Shown: one piece after another, positions 35,401 through 43,028 of the stretch | Position numbering within the stretch: position 1 is the stretch's first letter | How the letters are laid out: each line of letters starts with the position of its first letter | DNA from: Pseudoalteromonas luteoviolacea | Lineage (GTDB): Bacteria; Pseudomonadota; Gammaproteobacteria; Enterobacterales; Alteromonadaceae | Assembly: GCF_001696455.1 (NCBI RefSeq) | Contig: NZ_MAUJ01000014.1 | Span: forward strand, 1-64,000 | Direction: 5' to 3' | Length of the DNA stretch: 64,000 nt | Made by a program: the position numbers and the translations under genes | Notes under the pieces: generated by a model | The model's input: only the letters and a program-made list of their open reading frames with translations | What the model was told of the DNA's origin: nothing | Database searches by the model: none

Positions 35401-38166
35401 AAAGCAATTCAGCTGACGCAGCCCATGCCATACGAGCGTTACATTGATTGGTTAAATCAGCAGCACCAAGCAGAAGCGAAGCAATTTTGGCAGGCAATGC
35501 TGGAGGATGTACAACATGCCACACCAATAAATATCGATACACTGACTGGCGAAAACACCGCTTCCGGCGCGCAGAAGCACCAGCTCGTTTTTGATGAAGC
35601 AACGACGTCACAACTGCAAGAATTAGCTAAGCAAAATCACTGCACAATGAGTGTGGTCTTACAGGCCGCTTGGGCCTGTTTACTGCGCCGATACAGTGAT
35701 CAAGATGACGTCGTGTTTGGTTTAACGGTCTCGGGACGACCTGCGCAACTCAAAGGGGTTGAGGACATTGTAGGCCTGTTCATTAACACGCTCCCCACAA
35801 GAGTGCAGTTTAATGAAGACATGTCGCTGTCGGCATTACTCAAAATACTGCAGCGCAATAATATGGATCTTGATGAGTATGGTTATCTAGGACTTGCTCA
35901 GATCCAGCAGTTATCCGGTGTGGATAATGGTCAGCCTCTATTTGACAGTGTGCTTGTCTATGAGAACTATCCAAATGAAATTGCAGTAGACGACCTACAA
36001 AAGCAATTAGGTTTTGCCATCGAGCACTTAGACGATAGTGCACAAACCAACTATGGTTTAACCTTGGTTGCCCGCCAGCAAAGCGCATTGCGCATTGATA
36101 TCGGGTATTATGCCGAACAATTCAATCCAGTGTTGATAGAGCGCTTAGCTGAGCACTTCCAACACATACTCAAGGCATTTATCCACTTGTCATTGTCCGA
36201 TGCCTGCGAAGCACCAGCGATACAGCAGCTCGACATGTTGGCTATGCCAGAGCAACAAACCTTAATCGCGCTCGGATCTGGCAACCGTAATGATGCAAAG
36301 TTACCGTCACTGGTCGACATGTTCACCCAGCAGGCCACCTTAACGCCACATCACATTGCGGTTTCGTGTGCAGATCAAAGAATGACTTATCAGGCGCTTT
36401 CGCAAAGGAGTACACAATTTGCCCACTACCTCCTAAGCCATAATGTAAAGCAATCGGACTTTGTTGCCGTCCACCTCCCGCGTGGTACTGAGTTAATGGT
36501 CGTCTTGCTGGGGATCTTAAAAAGTGGTGCGGCCTATATTCCGATTGATAATCAACTACCAGAAGGCCGTATTCAAGCCATTTTACAAGATAGTCAACCC
36601 GTATTGACCATCACGCATACAGCCAAGTTGGCACAGCTTAATCAGCTAAAAAGCCTCCATGACAGTACCATGCAGGTCATCGCCGTTGAGCAAGTTGCGT
36701 TTGAACAGCAAGCTGTACAAGAAGCGATGCCGACGCTCAATACACAAGAAGACTTGGCATATGTACTTTATACATCGGGCTCTACGGGCAAGCCCAAAGG
36801 CGTCATGGTAAGCCACCATAATTTATCCAACTACTTACAATACAGTGCGCGTCAGTATATGGCTGATCACCTCGATGGGGCGATAGTCAGTGGCTCGATT
36901 GGCTTTGATGCCACCTTATGCCCGTTATTTACTCCGTTATTAACGGGAAAAACAGTGTGCATGCTGCCAGAACAAGATTCCGTCTTGGAAACACTTCCAG
37001 CCGTATTGCTTGGCGATCAGGCTTACATGATAAAAGTCACGCCATCACATTTACATGCACTGGAAAACATACTCAAAGACAAATTGCCAGCCCAGCCAGT
37101 CAGCACGGAGCATGTGTTTGTGATTGGCGGCGAAACGCTGACGGCACAACGACTCGCACCTTGGCAGTCACACATCTTACCCGCGGCCAAATATTACAAT
37201 CAGTATGGGCCCACTGAAACCACGGTTGCAGCAACCGTGGGCGAGTGTAGCGCGATGGCTGTGACCCCAAGTCAAAGCCTGTCCATCGGCCATGCCATTC
37301 AAAATACGCAGCTCTATGTGTGCAACACAGATGGCATGCTGCAACCCGTCGGCGTTCCTGGTGAGCTATACATTGCAGGGCAGGGCGTGGCACAAGGCTA
37401 TTTGTCAGATGAAGACAAAACTAACCAGCATTTCATTGCCAACCCATACAGCAGCGATGTGCCGATGATGTACCGTACCGGTGACACGGTGCGCTGGTTG
37501 CCCAATGGACAATTAGAGTTCCTAGGCCGTAAGGATGATCAGCTACAGTTGCGTGGATATCGTATCGAATTGACCGATATCGAGCGTGCCATCGCGTCGT
37601 TAGACATGGTGAAACAGCAGGCTGTCAGATGTCATGGTGAAGGCGAACACCGCGTGTTGATTGGTTATGTCGTCCCGGCAAGCGAGGCCTTTAGCCTAGA
37701 GGCACTGCAAGTCGAACTGCGGACGTTATTGCCTGATTATATGCTGCCAAGCCGCTATGTTGTCTTAGACGAAATGCCCTTAAATCAAAGTGGCAAAATA
37801 GACCGTCAGGCACTTGCACTGATCACGATGCAGGCCAGCACGATAGAGCATCATCAGCCGCCACAAACAGACACGGAGAAAGCGCTTTCAGACCTATGGT
37901 TATCAGCCCTCGGGATGGAGCAAACGCCCATTAGTCGCACCGATAACTTCTTCAACTTGGGGGGGCACTCATTAATGGCAACCAGGTTAATAAGTCTTAT
38001 CAGGCAACATCTGGATGTCGAAGTGCCACTCAAGATTTTGTTTGAACATCCAGTACTTGCTGAGCAGGCAATTGAAATCGATAACCAACTGAGAATGAAC
38101 CGGCTCGTTGAGCTTGAGAAAAACATTTCTGACGACTCTGAAATAATGATGGAAGGAGAGATCTAG
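26431..38166 (+). CDS. NRPS 1: C-C'-A(Gly)-PCP-C-A(Asn)-PCP-E-C-A-PCP
   Basis: A 3911-residue synthetase that begins with a starter-like condensation domain (residues 1-425, HHIMMDG at 135-141), which suggests acylation of the first residue. An extra C-terminal condensation lobe follows (see separate entry). Adenylation codes read from the motifs: first DILQLGVIWK (glycine type), second DATKVGEVGK (asparagine type), third DACKVGQVAK (related to Asp/Asn codes, unresolved). Carrier serines are Ser1225, Ser2301 and Ser3847. The second carrier is GGDS type and is followed by an epimerase (HHLVIDG at 2490), and the next condensation domain has HHHTLLDGWC (2963), shared with another domain that follows an epimerase, so the second residue is D-Asn. 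The C-terminal tail ends in an acidic EIMMEGEI, a probable docking peptide. Start ATG has GGAGAG upstream. All four NRPS genes overlap and form one operon. Confidence 0.95.
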   Translation: MKFETLPLSLIQQDIYFDQMNFGQSPLYNVGGYIHLPSIDIDRITCAHKKLVMNHDVFGLRITFDGSDVTQHISHERNLDLPIVDLSHHDDPQRAASQWLNTHFQTVIPIDDNELYKATLLKLSDDLWFYVGLAHHIMMDGWGFANWAERLGSYYMSGEEPVTKPWSAVIENEQNYLNSARYRKDKDYWASELASCPKPFLTPYYNTNSESKSVFKSERLIADIPEQRHQAISERAKELDIPIAQLYQVILANYFATVYKLDEIVIGTPVHNRRDKLDKSMLGTFISVVPLRIQFDNEQSQQALCEQVSKRIRSNFRHQRFPLGEMMRTLATDMFQIKYSYLSVDSHLDFDGKPAHLVYQSHDHEQTPLMFTLWEYSDSHTQLQVDHNLAYFNKADMTVLVEEFFKFVDTFLAISIDDFSRVRQNETEPNLYNTGRMHLLNYWQGYLKDIPQSHNLPLDRSRPSIQNYQAGVHQGQLGADLSKALSDYCTALEISVPLLIHSVLSILTARMSASDHALIDLDITAPAHAKHGLLHTHLSDGLLFEQLLAVHKQTLYDTQLTPLPETHLLQLLAIPHTPSHKNIYQLGVTDSEPPPLTHADNQLDIRLHIIHDQTSTKLHWRYDTSLFDESTIAYLQALLLQLTEAVLDNPEKEVTSYTLLSASTTDTMLSAWNDTKVDWPSHSHCLHTLFEQQATLTPNALAIQCEQGTLSYQALSERSDALAHYLVSQGVVPEQPVGICLSRTADMMVAVLAVLKAGGAYVPLDPSFPEARLNYMVTHSGANIILTERTYQHTLFSPHNEYVVCLDDAAIQSQINSMDREGGLPEVDNKQLAYIMYTSGSTGKPKGVMVEHASVQNIINSMASELSVTAQDKQLAVTTLSFDISVLELFLPLLNGASVYIASQQEAKDPQCLLDILSRQEITMMQATPATWQMMLVAGWQQQTPLKMLCGGEALPDALAQELLAQSPTLWNVYGPTETTIWSTFKQVEQHFSKPNLIGKPIANTQVYVLDSHMQPVPVGVPGELYISGQGLARGYWSQAELTAQRFVNNPFKGNALMYRTGDLVRWLPDGQLQFIARIDSQIKLRGYRLELGEVESCLNDLEDIFEGVVACINNSQPDAYLAAYFTTKDNQQASVESLKTQLASQLPSYMVPEVFVELDAMPLTANGKIDRKALPTPDLQHFAQQVYVAPRNELETQLCDIWQTVLNVERVSVTDSFFALGGHSLTATKAISAIRQVLGLNVSVKSIFEHPSVEAFAIALADQRDELTRPALEVAGRDNPLPLSFSQQRLWFVDQIHSGSAQYNMPGAFLLEGALDTQHFEHAIIQIIQRHEVLRTCFVKSEGKARQVITQQFSAPITYTDFTEESNQELAVKTLLQAEADREFDLSSDLMLRVHLVKLDPARHVALFVLHHIAADGWSVDLLSQEFSRFYNASCNAAEPDLPALSVQYADYAIWQQSWLQGDYLESQLEYWQSQLAGIPEVHSLPLDFERSSQEQLHCGVSTHRISDTLYTKMKQFCDTHNATLFMLLETVLAILIHRYSREDDVVIGTAIAGRDQAELEPLIGFFVNDLIIRTQFNEQDSFLDLLGCNKNAILDAYAHQHVPFEMLVERLAPNRDLRYNPLVQIKLDLHTHTVQNLALNDIQSQILPIIEPYSRYDLYISATQSEAQLSFDWLFSKEIFKAESVQRMANNFEALLDALISSPSHQVNSVSALTQHEQVKLIKEWNNHRVNYDIPDTVHHVFEQQVQRTPEAIAISSPDGNMSYAQLNEEANQVAHFLNAQKVGNGAPVALCVERSMEMLIGLLGILKAGCCYVPLEPRNPDERILHMLEDSGAQVVLTDSELMAELPFDDILAIPLDEQMRDLLMGAQPTSNPTKDEASTLAYIMYTSGSTGLPKGVMVPHAGVVNYLQYAATNYFDAETSAGIVSGPLVFDATLTTLLSPLFAGKTIELLPDDENVISHLAKQISRTDTQLLFKITPAHLDALVAHGILSTGHDIAHTVVVGGEQLTSKTLAPWLQHFPEVGFINEYGPTETVVGCSVYRVKGQLSDTIKGGAIPIGKPIANTQLYVLNDALQVQATGAIGELYIAGHGVAHGYHNKEALTSTSFIKAPAHLQASSEYIYRSGDLVKWLDDGQLSYIGRIDEQVKLRGFRIELTEIEHKLGSLEGVGECIVLCLDENGEKRLVAYLTLSDPIDVEDDDAFVEFKRAQVKTLRTHLKAQLPAYMIPSVFVFLERFPLTTNGKLDKKALPAPSESDLQKTDYIAPRNEVEKVLCEIWEQVLGLEEVGIEDNFFALGGDSIIAIQISSRAGQHGLAMSVRQMFEYQTIAELSQHIEQDAHTSHAEQDELQGTMALMPIQQQFFDWQFAAPHHFNQSVLLSAPAHFDGLALKALFIALLTRHDALRLRFTSVQPTRHQANFVQLNEHMLEQSSIVHDLSGLDHHAYFEQLHTLCKQHQTQLNYTDGPIIKAVLFTSDDKAIGNRIFFVCHHLVIDGVSWRILHQDLAQFWQQWERDTHHATNIVLDAKTSSYRQFVEALTAYAHTEQIQSQRPYWLQQACAAVPALPDHHSGVSSNTQITLSAEDTTALLGECNRPYRTQVNEIMLAALSLAWQKWAGASRMRILLEGHGREEVDAHTDVSSTIGWFTTLFPLVHEIPEGGDIAAAIMQSKASCRAVPNKGIGFGALRYLVDDSEFSDAVANVEQDAIVFNYLGQVDNGSQSNSVFPIAPEFDKLAAQDNIAAANHQTAPLTLNGMVSQGALQFTLIGSAQFSREQVDTLAQLFKEALVSCVRHCQHAHAQLTVDDFPNSTLNNTELTQLNKAYPTLDKLYITTPTQSGMLFHGLLDGNGSTYTGQTFCDLVGDVHIEAFKDAWQQVVERHDILRTCFTALDGVQMHQVVTKQTQIPFIELDWSHKGADVLDQALADYRAQDKAQSFDFETPPLTRITLIKLSQERYHFVWSHHHTLLDGWCLPIVFTEVLASYEALIKGKAIQLTQPMPYERYIDWLNQQHQAEAKQFWQAMLEDVQHATPINIDTLTGENTASGAQKHQLVFDEATTSQLQELAKQNHCTMSVVLQAAWACLLRRYSDQDDVVFGLTVSGRPAQLKGVEDIVGLFINTLPTRVQFNEDMSLSALLKILQRNNMDLDEYGYLGLAQIQQLSGVDNGQPLFDSVLVYENYPNEIAVDDLQKQLGFAIEHLDDSAQTNYGLTLVARQQSALRIDIGYYAEQFNPVLIERLAEHFQHILKAFIHLSLSDACEAPAIQQLDMLAMPEQQTLIALGSGNRNDAKLPSLVDMFTQQATLTPHHIAVSCADQRMTYQALSQRSTQFAHYLLSHNVKQSDFVAVHLPRGTELMVVLLGILKSGAAYIPIDNQLPEGRIQAILQDSQPVLTITHTAKLAQLNQLKSLHDSTMQVIAVEQVAFEQQAVQEAMPTLNTQEDLAYVLYTSGSTGKPKGVMVSHHNLSNYLQYSARQYMADHLDGAIVSGSIGFDATLCPLFTPLLTGKTVCMLPEQDSVLETLPAVLLGDQAYMIKVTPSHLHALENILKDKLPAQPVSTEHVFVIGGETLTAQRLAPWQSHILPAAKYYNQYGPTETTVAATVGECSAMAVTPSQSLSIGHAIQNTQLYVCNTDGMLQPVGVPGELYIAGQGVAQGYLSDEDKTNQHFIANPYSSDVPMMYRTGDTVRWLPNGQLEFLGRKDDQLQLRGYRIELTDIERAIASLDMVKQQAVRCHGEGEHRVLIGYVVPASEAFSLEALQVELRTLLPDYMLPSRYVVLDEMPLNQSGKIDRQALALITMQASTIEHHQPPQTDTEKALSDLWLSALGMEQTPISRTDNFFNLGGHSLMATRLISLIRQHLDVEVPLKILFEHPVLAEQAIEIDNQLRMNRLVELEKNISDDSEIMMEGEI
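27724..28420 (+). other. Orphan condensation-domain C-lobe inside NRPS 1
   Basis: Residues about 432-663. The stretch starts LLNYWQGYLKDIPQSHNLPLD, typical of the second half of an ordinary condensation domain, and runs to the usual linker before the adenylation domain. The first half with the HHxxxDG motif is absent, and the region that normally has IGTP...GFFVN is degenerate (LIDLDITAPAHAKHG). It looks like the remains of an original condensation domain behind a newer starter domain. Confidence 0.7.
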
Positions 38167-41100
38167 TGGAGAATGTGATAGGGATCATTGATAGTGCGCT
38201 CGAACAGGGCGTGCTTCTTTACCTTGATGACGACAAACTGAAGTTTAAAGCTAAATCAGGCGCACTATCTGAAGAGCTTAGAGCGCAGATCAAGGCACAT
38301 AAAGATGAGATTATTGTGCAATTGCAAGCAATGGCAAACAGCCATAACGAAACAATTGCGCCCATACCTATTGTCGATCGTAACGGCGCGATTCCTCTGT
38401 CGTTTTCCCAGCAGCGCTTGTGGTTCATTGATCAAATGGAGAAAAGCTCCGCACACTTCAATTTGACCAACGTACTGCGCTTAGAAGGGCAGCTAGACCA
38501 ACGCGCTTTCATGACCGCCATTGACCGCATACTCCAACGTCATGAGGTCTTAAGAACGCGCTTCGTGATGGCGGGAGATGACGTTTATCAACACATTTGC
38601 GAAACATATGAAAGCCCCGTTAAAGACGTTGATTTAAGCGCACTGACACCCGCTAACCAACAAGCCGAGTTGGAGACGCTTATCGAACAGGATACCGCCC
38701 ATCCTTTTCGATTGGATCAAGCGCCCCTACTTAGAGCCCATTTAGTCAAAATGAGCGAGACCGTGCATGTGGTGGTTTTCAATGTTCACCACATTGCCTC
38801 CGACGGCTGGTCAACTGCCATTTTGATCAAAGAGTTTTCGCAGCACTATCAAGCGGCATTAGACGATATACACGCACTCCAGCCCCTTGAAAAGCCCACG
38901 GTACAGTACGCCGATTACGCTGCCTGGCAAAGAAACAACGCCAAGCAAGACGAGTTTAAACGCGATGTCGACTATTGGCTATCGCACCTCGCTGACGCGC
39001 CGAAAGTGCACCAGCTGCCGCTCGACTTTCCACGTCCTGCGCGCAAGGGCACACAGGGAAATACCTATCATTATGACCTGAGTAAATCACTGCAAAGTTC
39101 GCTACATGCCTTGTGTAAAAGTCAGGGGGTCACGCTCTTTATGTTGCTACAAAGTGCATTTGCACTGTTGCTGGCAAGATTAAGTGGAGAAAAAGACATT
39201 GTCATGGGTTCGCCCCATGCTGGTCGGATCCATCAAGACTTGGAACCCCTGATTGGCCTGTTTGTAAATACCTTAGTACTACGAAATGACCTATCTCATA
39301 ACCAATCATTTAGTGCTTACCTCCAAAACAGTAAAAGTACCATTTTAGAGGCTTATAACCATCAGCAAGTGCCGTTCGAAACGCTGGTCGAAAAAATAAA
39401 CCCGCAGCGAAGCTTGGCATTTGATCCCTTGGTGCAGGTGATCTTTGTACTGCAAAATAATGAACAAGCCAGTATGTCTTTGCCTGGTCTGACAATGACA
39501 CAGCTCAATAAAGATGAACGCATTGCCCGCGATGACTTGCATGTCAGCGTCATTGAGTCTGAACACGGCTTGCATATGGAATGGCAGTATCGTACAGCGC
39601 TATTTCTCCCAGAGACCATCGCTCGATTTTGCCAACATTTTGAGACATTACTCACCAATATCGTCAATCAACCGGATATGCCAATCTATGACTTGGAGAT
39701 AAACAATGCAGCACAACTTGCACAACTGCACACCTGGTCATGTCCAGATAAAATAGAGGCAACAACCCATCGCGCAGATCGCTGTTTACACCACCATATC
39801 GAACAGCAAGCCGCGCTTACCCCAGATAACACAGCGGTGATCGTCGATGACCAAGCCTGGACTTATACGCAGCTAAACCAGCGCGCGAACCAGCTGGCGC
39901 ACTATCTGATTTCGCTCGGGGTAAAGCCTGATACCACGGTTGCAATTAGCATGCGCCGCAGCACCGATATGGTCGTGAGTTTGCTGGCGATTCTAAAAGC
40001 TGGAGGCGCCTACGTCCCCATAGATCCAGACTATCCAACTGGGCGTATTCAGTACATGTTGGAAGACTCTGGCGCACAGTGGATATTGACCCAAAAGTCA
40101 CTACAAAGCGTGCTCCCAACGTCTGGCCAAATGCTCATTTCCCTCGATGACTCGGCGACCCAAGAGACATTGCAAGGGGCATCGCAAGATAATCCTGTTG
40201 TTGATGGGTTGAGTCCAACTAATCTGGCCTACATCATCTACACCTCAGGCTCTACGGGACGTCCCAAAGGAGTGCTGATTGAACATCACACGGTTGTAGA
40301 TTATCTCGGTCATTGTGAAAAAGCTTATTTTTCAAGGGGACTGAGTGGCGCTGTTGTGAGCTTATCCTTGTCATTCGATGCAACGGTGACGCCGATGTGG
40401 GCGCCGTTAATGCTAGGCCATCATATCGAGCTGCTCTCTGAACAACAGCCTATGCTGTCACAATTGCCTGACTATTTGTGTGATGATGAAGAGGCATTAC
40501 TGTTTAAGTTAACGCCTGCACATTTAGACGCCTTGCTCGTAGGGGAACAATTAGAAGTTAGCACGCAAGCACAGCACCTGATAATCATTGGTGGTGAAGC
40601 TTTAACGACCCATACCTTAAAGCAGTGGCAAGCGCTCTTACCAAACTGTACGTTTGTCAATGAATACGGGCCTACGGAAGCGACGGTGGGGGCCTCAACC
40701 TTTACCATTGAGCCAAAACAAAGCCTACCCAGCGTTAACGTGCCCATCGGCAAACCCATGGCAAACACCCAGCTTTATGTTGTGGCCAGTCACGAACAAG
40801 GGCAAAAGGATCATCTGTCCTTACAACCTTGTGGTGTTGCGGGTGAGCTGTTGATAGGCGGTCAAGGACTGGCACGAGGCTATCATGGTCAACCTGAGCT
40901 GAGTGCAGAGCGGTTTATCGCACACCCTTTCTCTGACAACACACAAGACCGCTTGTATAAAACGGGAGATCTGGTTCGGTGGCTGCCTGATGGAAATTTA
41001 GAGTTTCTTGGCCGTATCGATGAGCAAGTCAAGATCCGCGGCTTTCGCATTGAATTAGGCGAAATTGCTGCGCAATTAGAAGCGTCCGAGCGGGTACAAG

Positions 41101-43028
41101 AAGCCGTAGTCTTACATCGTGAAGACAGCGGGCAAGAAAAGCGACTCGTCGCCTATGTTATCCCTAGCGAGGCGCATGAGGCCGATGATCGAAAAGCACT
41201 TACCCAAGCACTACAGGCAGCGCTCAAAGAAGAGCTGCCAGACTATATGGTGCCCAATATCATCATTTTGATGGCGCAATTCCCCTTATCTGCCAATGGC
41301 AAAGTGGATAAACGTGCACTGCCTGCACCAGAAGAAAGTGACCTGAATAAATCTGAGTATGTTGCGCCGCGCAATCACATAGAGCACACCCTATGTGATA
41401 TTTGGCAAACCGTACTGGGCCTTAAAAAGGTGGGGATCCACGACAACTTTTTTGCGATGGGCGGGGACTCTATTGTATCTATCCAAGTGGTATCGAGAGC
41501 CAAAAAAGCCAACCTTCATTTTAAAGTGAAGCAGCTTTTTGAGTTCCAAACGGTAGCAACATTGGCAGATTATATTCAGCGCAATGACCTTTATACGGCC
41601 GATACCCAACTTGAGGCAGAGCAAAAGCCATGTCAGGGCGCGTTATTATTGACGCCGATCCAAAGCGCGTTTTTTGACCTACAGTTAGCCCAACCTAACC
41701 ACTATAACCAGTCAGTCTTAATGTCGACGCCAGAGGATTTCGAGGCGGCGCATTTATCACAGCTCACACGCGCACTGTATATGCAGCATGATGTCTTTCG
41801 ACTGCGTTTTTCGAATCAGCAAGCGGCCCCCTCGGCAGCTTACTTTGCTGAATTTGAAGAATCGATGCTGGCACAGTCACACGAGGTATTCGATATGAGT
41901 GCCTTAACGCCGAGTGAGGCACAAGCGCGGATGCAGCAAAACTGTCACGCACTTCAACAGCAGTTGGATATTGTTACCGGACCGGTAATCAAAGCGGCAT
42001 TGTTTAAAATGCCGGGGGGGAACAACAAGCTATTTGTCACCATCCACCATCTCGTCGTTGATGGTGTTTCATGGCGCGTTCTATTTGCTGATCTGGAATA
42101 CATATGGGCGCAGCTCTCAACCAATAAACCCATTACACCGCGCGCGAAAACCACGTCGTATCAGACCTGGAGTGAATTATTACAAACGCTTGCAAGTTCG
42201 CAAGACGTGCAAGACGAGCTGCCTTTTTGGCAACAACAGCTTCCGCCAGCGCAATCAGAGCGCAAGACTGAGCAATCCACAACAAGCGAGACGCTACAGG
42301 CCGCTGCGCAGTTAGATAGCACCCGCTCAATGCTGCTTTTGGGAGAGTGTAACGACGCCTACCGCACCACGGTCAATGAGTTGTTGCTGGCCGCGCTAAT
42401 GCTTGCTTATAAACAGTTCGCACAGCGCAATGAGTTATCAATCACGTTAGAAGGGCATGGCCGAGAGGGGTGGTTCGAACACGCAGATGTGAGCGACACC
42501 GTAGGTTGGTTTACCACGCTCTTCCCACTTCGTCTCGCCGTCGCAAACGACGATGACAACCTCGTTGGAGACACGATTAAAGCAGTCAAAGAGCGATATC
42601 GCACCATTCCTAATAAAGGCGTGGGATATGGGCTACTGCGACACAGCCACAAGGTGGACAGTTTACAACTTGACGGCAGCTCAGAGCCGTCAGTCATATT
42701 TAATTATTTAGGTCAAATTGATGCTGGGATCAAGGAGGGTGGACCATTTCAAATCGATGAAAATCAACCGGGTAATAACATCAGTCAACAAAACCGTCCA
42801 ATGGCTGATCTGACCCTGACAGGTTCTGTACAGAACGAGACACTGCGCTTCCAAATCGGGGGGAGCCAGGAACACTTTAACCAGCAACAACTTTCTCTGT
42901 TCGCACAGCAGCTGGAGCAATGCCTCATTGCCTGCGTTGAACACTGCTTGATGCTGAACACATTGAAACTAAAAAATGAACACTCAAAGACTAAAAATAA
43001 AAAAGTGGTCGAGGAACTTAGCATATGA
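38166..43028 (+). CDS. NRPS 2: docking-C-A(Asn)-PCP-E
   Basis: A 1620-residue single-module synthetase. It starts at GTG 38166 with GGAAGGAGAG upstream, one base inside the stop of NRPS 1. Residues 1-55 (EQGVLLYLDDDKLKFKAKSG) are a TubC_N/beta-hairpin docking domain. The condensation domain has HHIASDG at 208, of the form used after L-residues. The adenylation code DATKIGEVGK is an asparagine type. The carrier serine is Ser1102 in MGGDSIV, followed by an epimerase with HHLVVDG at 1294, so D-Asn is added. The C-terminus is basic (LKNEHSKTKNKKVVEELSI), unlike the acidic tails of NRPS 1 and 3. This is residue four of the line. The stop overlaps the next start (ATGA). Confidence 0.94.
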   Translation: MENVIGIIDSALEQGVLLYLDDDKLKFKAKSGALSEELRAQIKAHKDEIIVQLQAMANSHNETIAPIPIVDRNGAIPLSFSQQRLWFIDQMEKSSAHFNLTNVLRLEGQLDQRAFMTAIDRILQRHEVLRTRFVMAGDDVYQHICETYESPVKDVDLSALTPANQQAELETLIEQDTAHPFRLDQAPLLRAHLVKMSETVHVVVFNVHHIASDGWSTAILIKEFSQHYQAALDDIHALQPLEKPTVQYADYAAWQRNNAKQDEFKRDVDYWLSHLADAPKVHQLPLDFPRPARKGTQGNTYHYDLSKSLQSSLHALCKSQGVTLFMLLQSAFALLLARLSGEKDIVMGSPHAGRIHQDLEPLIGLFVNTLVLRNDLSHNQSFSAYLQNSKSTILEAYNHQQVPFETLVEKINPQRSLAFDPLVQVIFVLQNNEQASMSLPGLTMTQLNKDERIARDDLHVSVIESEHGLHMEWQYRTALFLPETIARFCQHFETLLTNIVNQPDMPIYDLEINNAAQLAQLHTWSCPDKIEATTHRADRCLHHHIEQQAALTPDNTAVIVDDQAWTYTQLNQRANQLAHYLISLGVKPDTTVAISMRRSTDMVVSLLAILKAGGAYVPIDPDYPTGRIQYMLEDSGAQWILTQKSLQSVLPTSGQMLISLDDSATQETLQGASQDNPVVDGLSPTNLAYIIYTSGSTGRPKGVLIEHHTVVDYLGHCEKAYFSRGLSGAVVSLSLSFDATVTPMWAPLMLGHHIELLSEQQPMLSQLPDYLCDDEEALLFKLTPAHLDALLVGEQLEVSTQAQHLIIIGGEALTTHTLKQWQALLPNCTFVNEYGPTEATVGASTFTIEPKQSLPSVNVPIGKPMANTQLYVVASHEQGQKDHLSLQPCGVAGELLIGGQGLARGYHGQPELSAERFIAHPFSDNTQDRLYKTGDLVRWLPDGNLEFLGRIDEQVKIRGFRIELGEIAAQLEASERVQEAVVLHREDSGQEKRLVAYVIPSEAHEADDRKALTQALQAALKEELPDYMVPNIIILMAQFPLSANGKVDKRALPAPEESDLNKSEYVAPRNHIEHTLCDIWQTVLGLKKVGIHDNFFAMGGDSIVSIQVVSRAKKANLHFKVKQLFEFQTVATLADYIQRNDLYTADTQLEAEQKPCQGALLLTPIQSAFFDLQLAQPNHYNQSVLMSTPEDFEAAHLSQLTRALYMQHDVFRLRFSNQQAAPSAAYFAEFEESMLAQSHEVFDMSALTPSEAQARMQQNCHALQQQLDIVTGPVIKAALFKMPGGNNKLFVTIHHLVVDGVSWRVLFADLEYIWAQLSTNKPITPRAKTTSYQTWSELLQTLASSQDVQDELPFWQQQLPPAQSERKTEQSTTSETLQAAAQLDSTRSMLLLGECNDAYRTTVNELLLAALMLAYKQFAQRNELSITLEGHGREGWFEHADVSDTVGWFTTLFPLRLAVANDDDNLVGDTIKAVKERYRTIPNKGVGYGLLRHSHKVDSLQLDGSSEPSVIFNYLGQIDAGIKEGGPFQIDENQPGNNISQQNRPMADLTLTGSVQNETLRFQIGGSQEHFNQQQLSLFAQQLEQCLIACVEHCLMLNTLKLKNEHSKTKNKKVVEELSI

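Noticed and set aside
37854..38126. Antisense open frames within the NRPS genes
   Set aside because: Numerous minus-strand frames of 60-150 codons lie inside the NRPS genes; all are shadows of conserved coding motifs on the plus strand.
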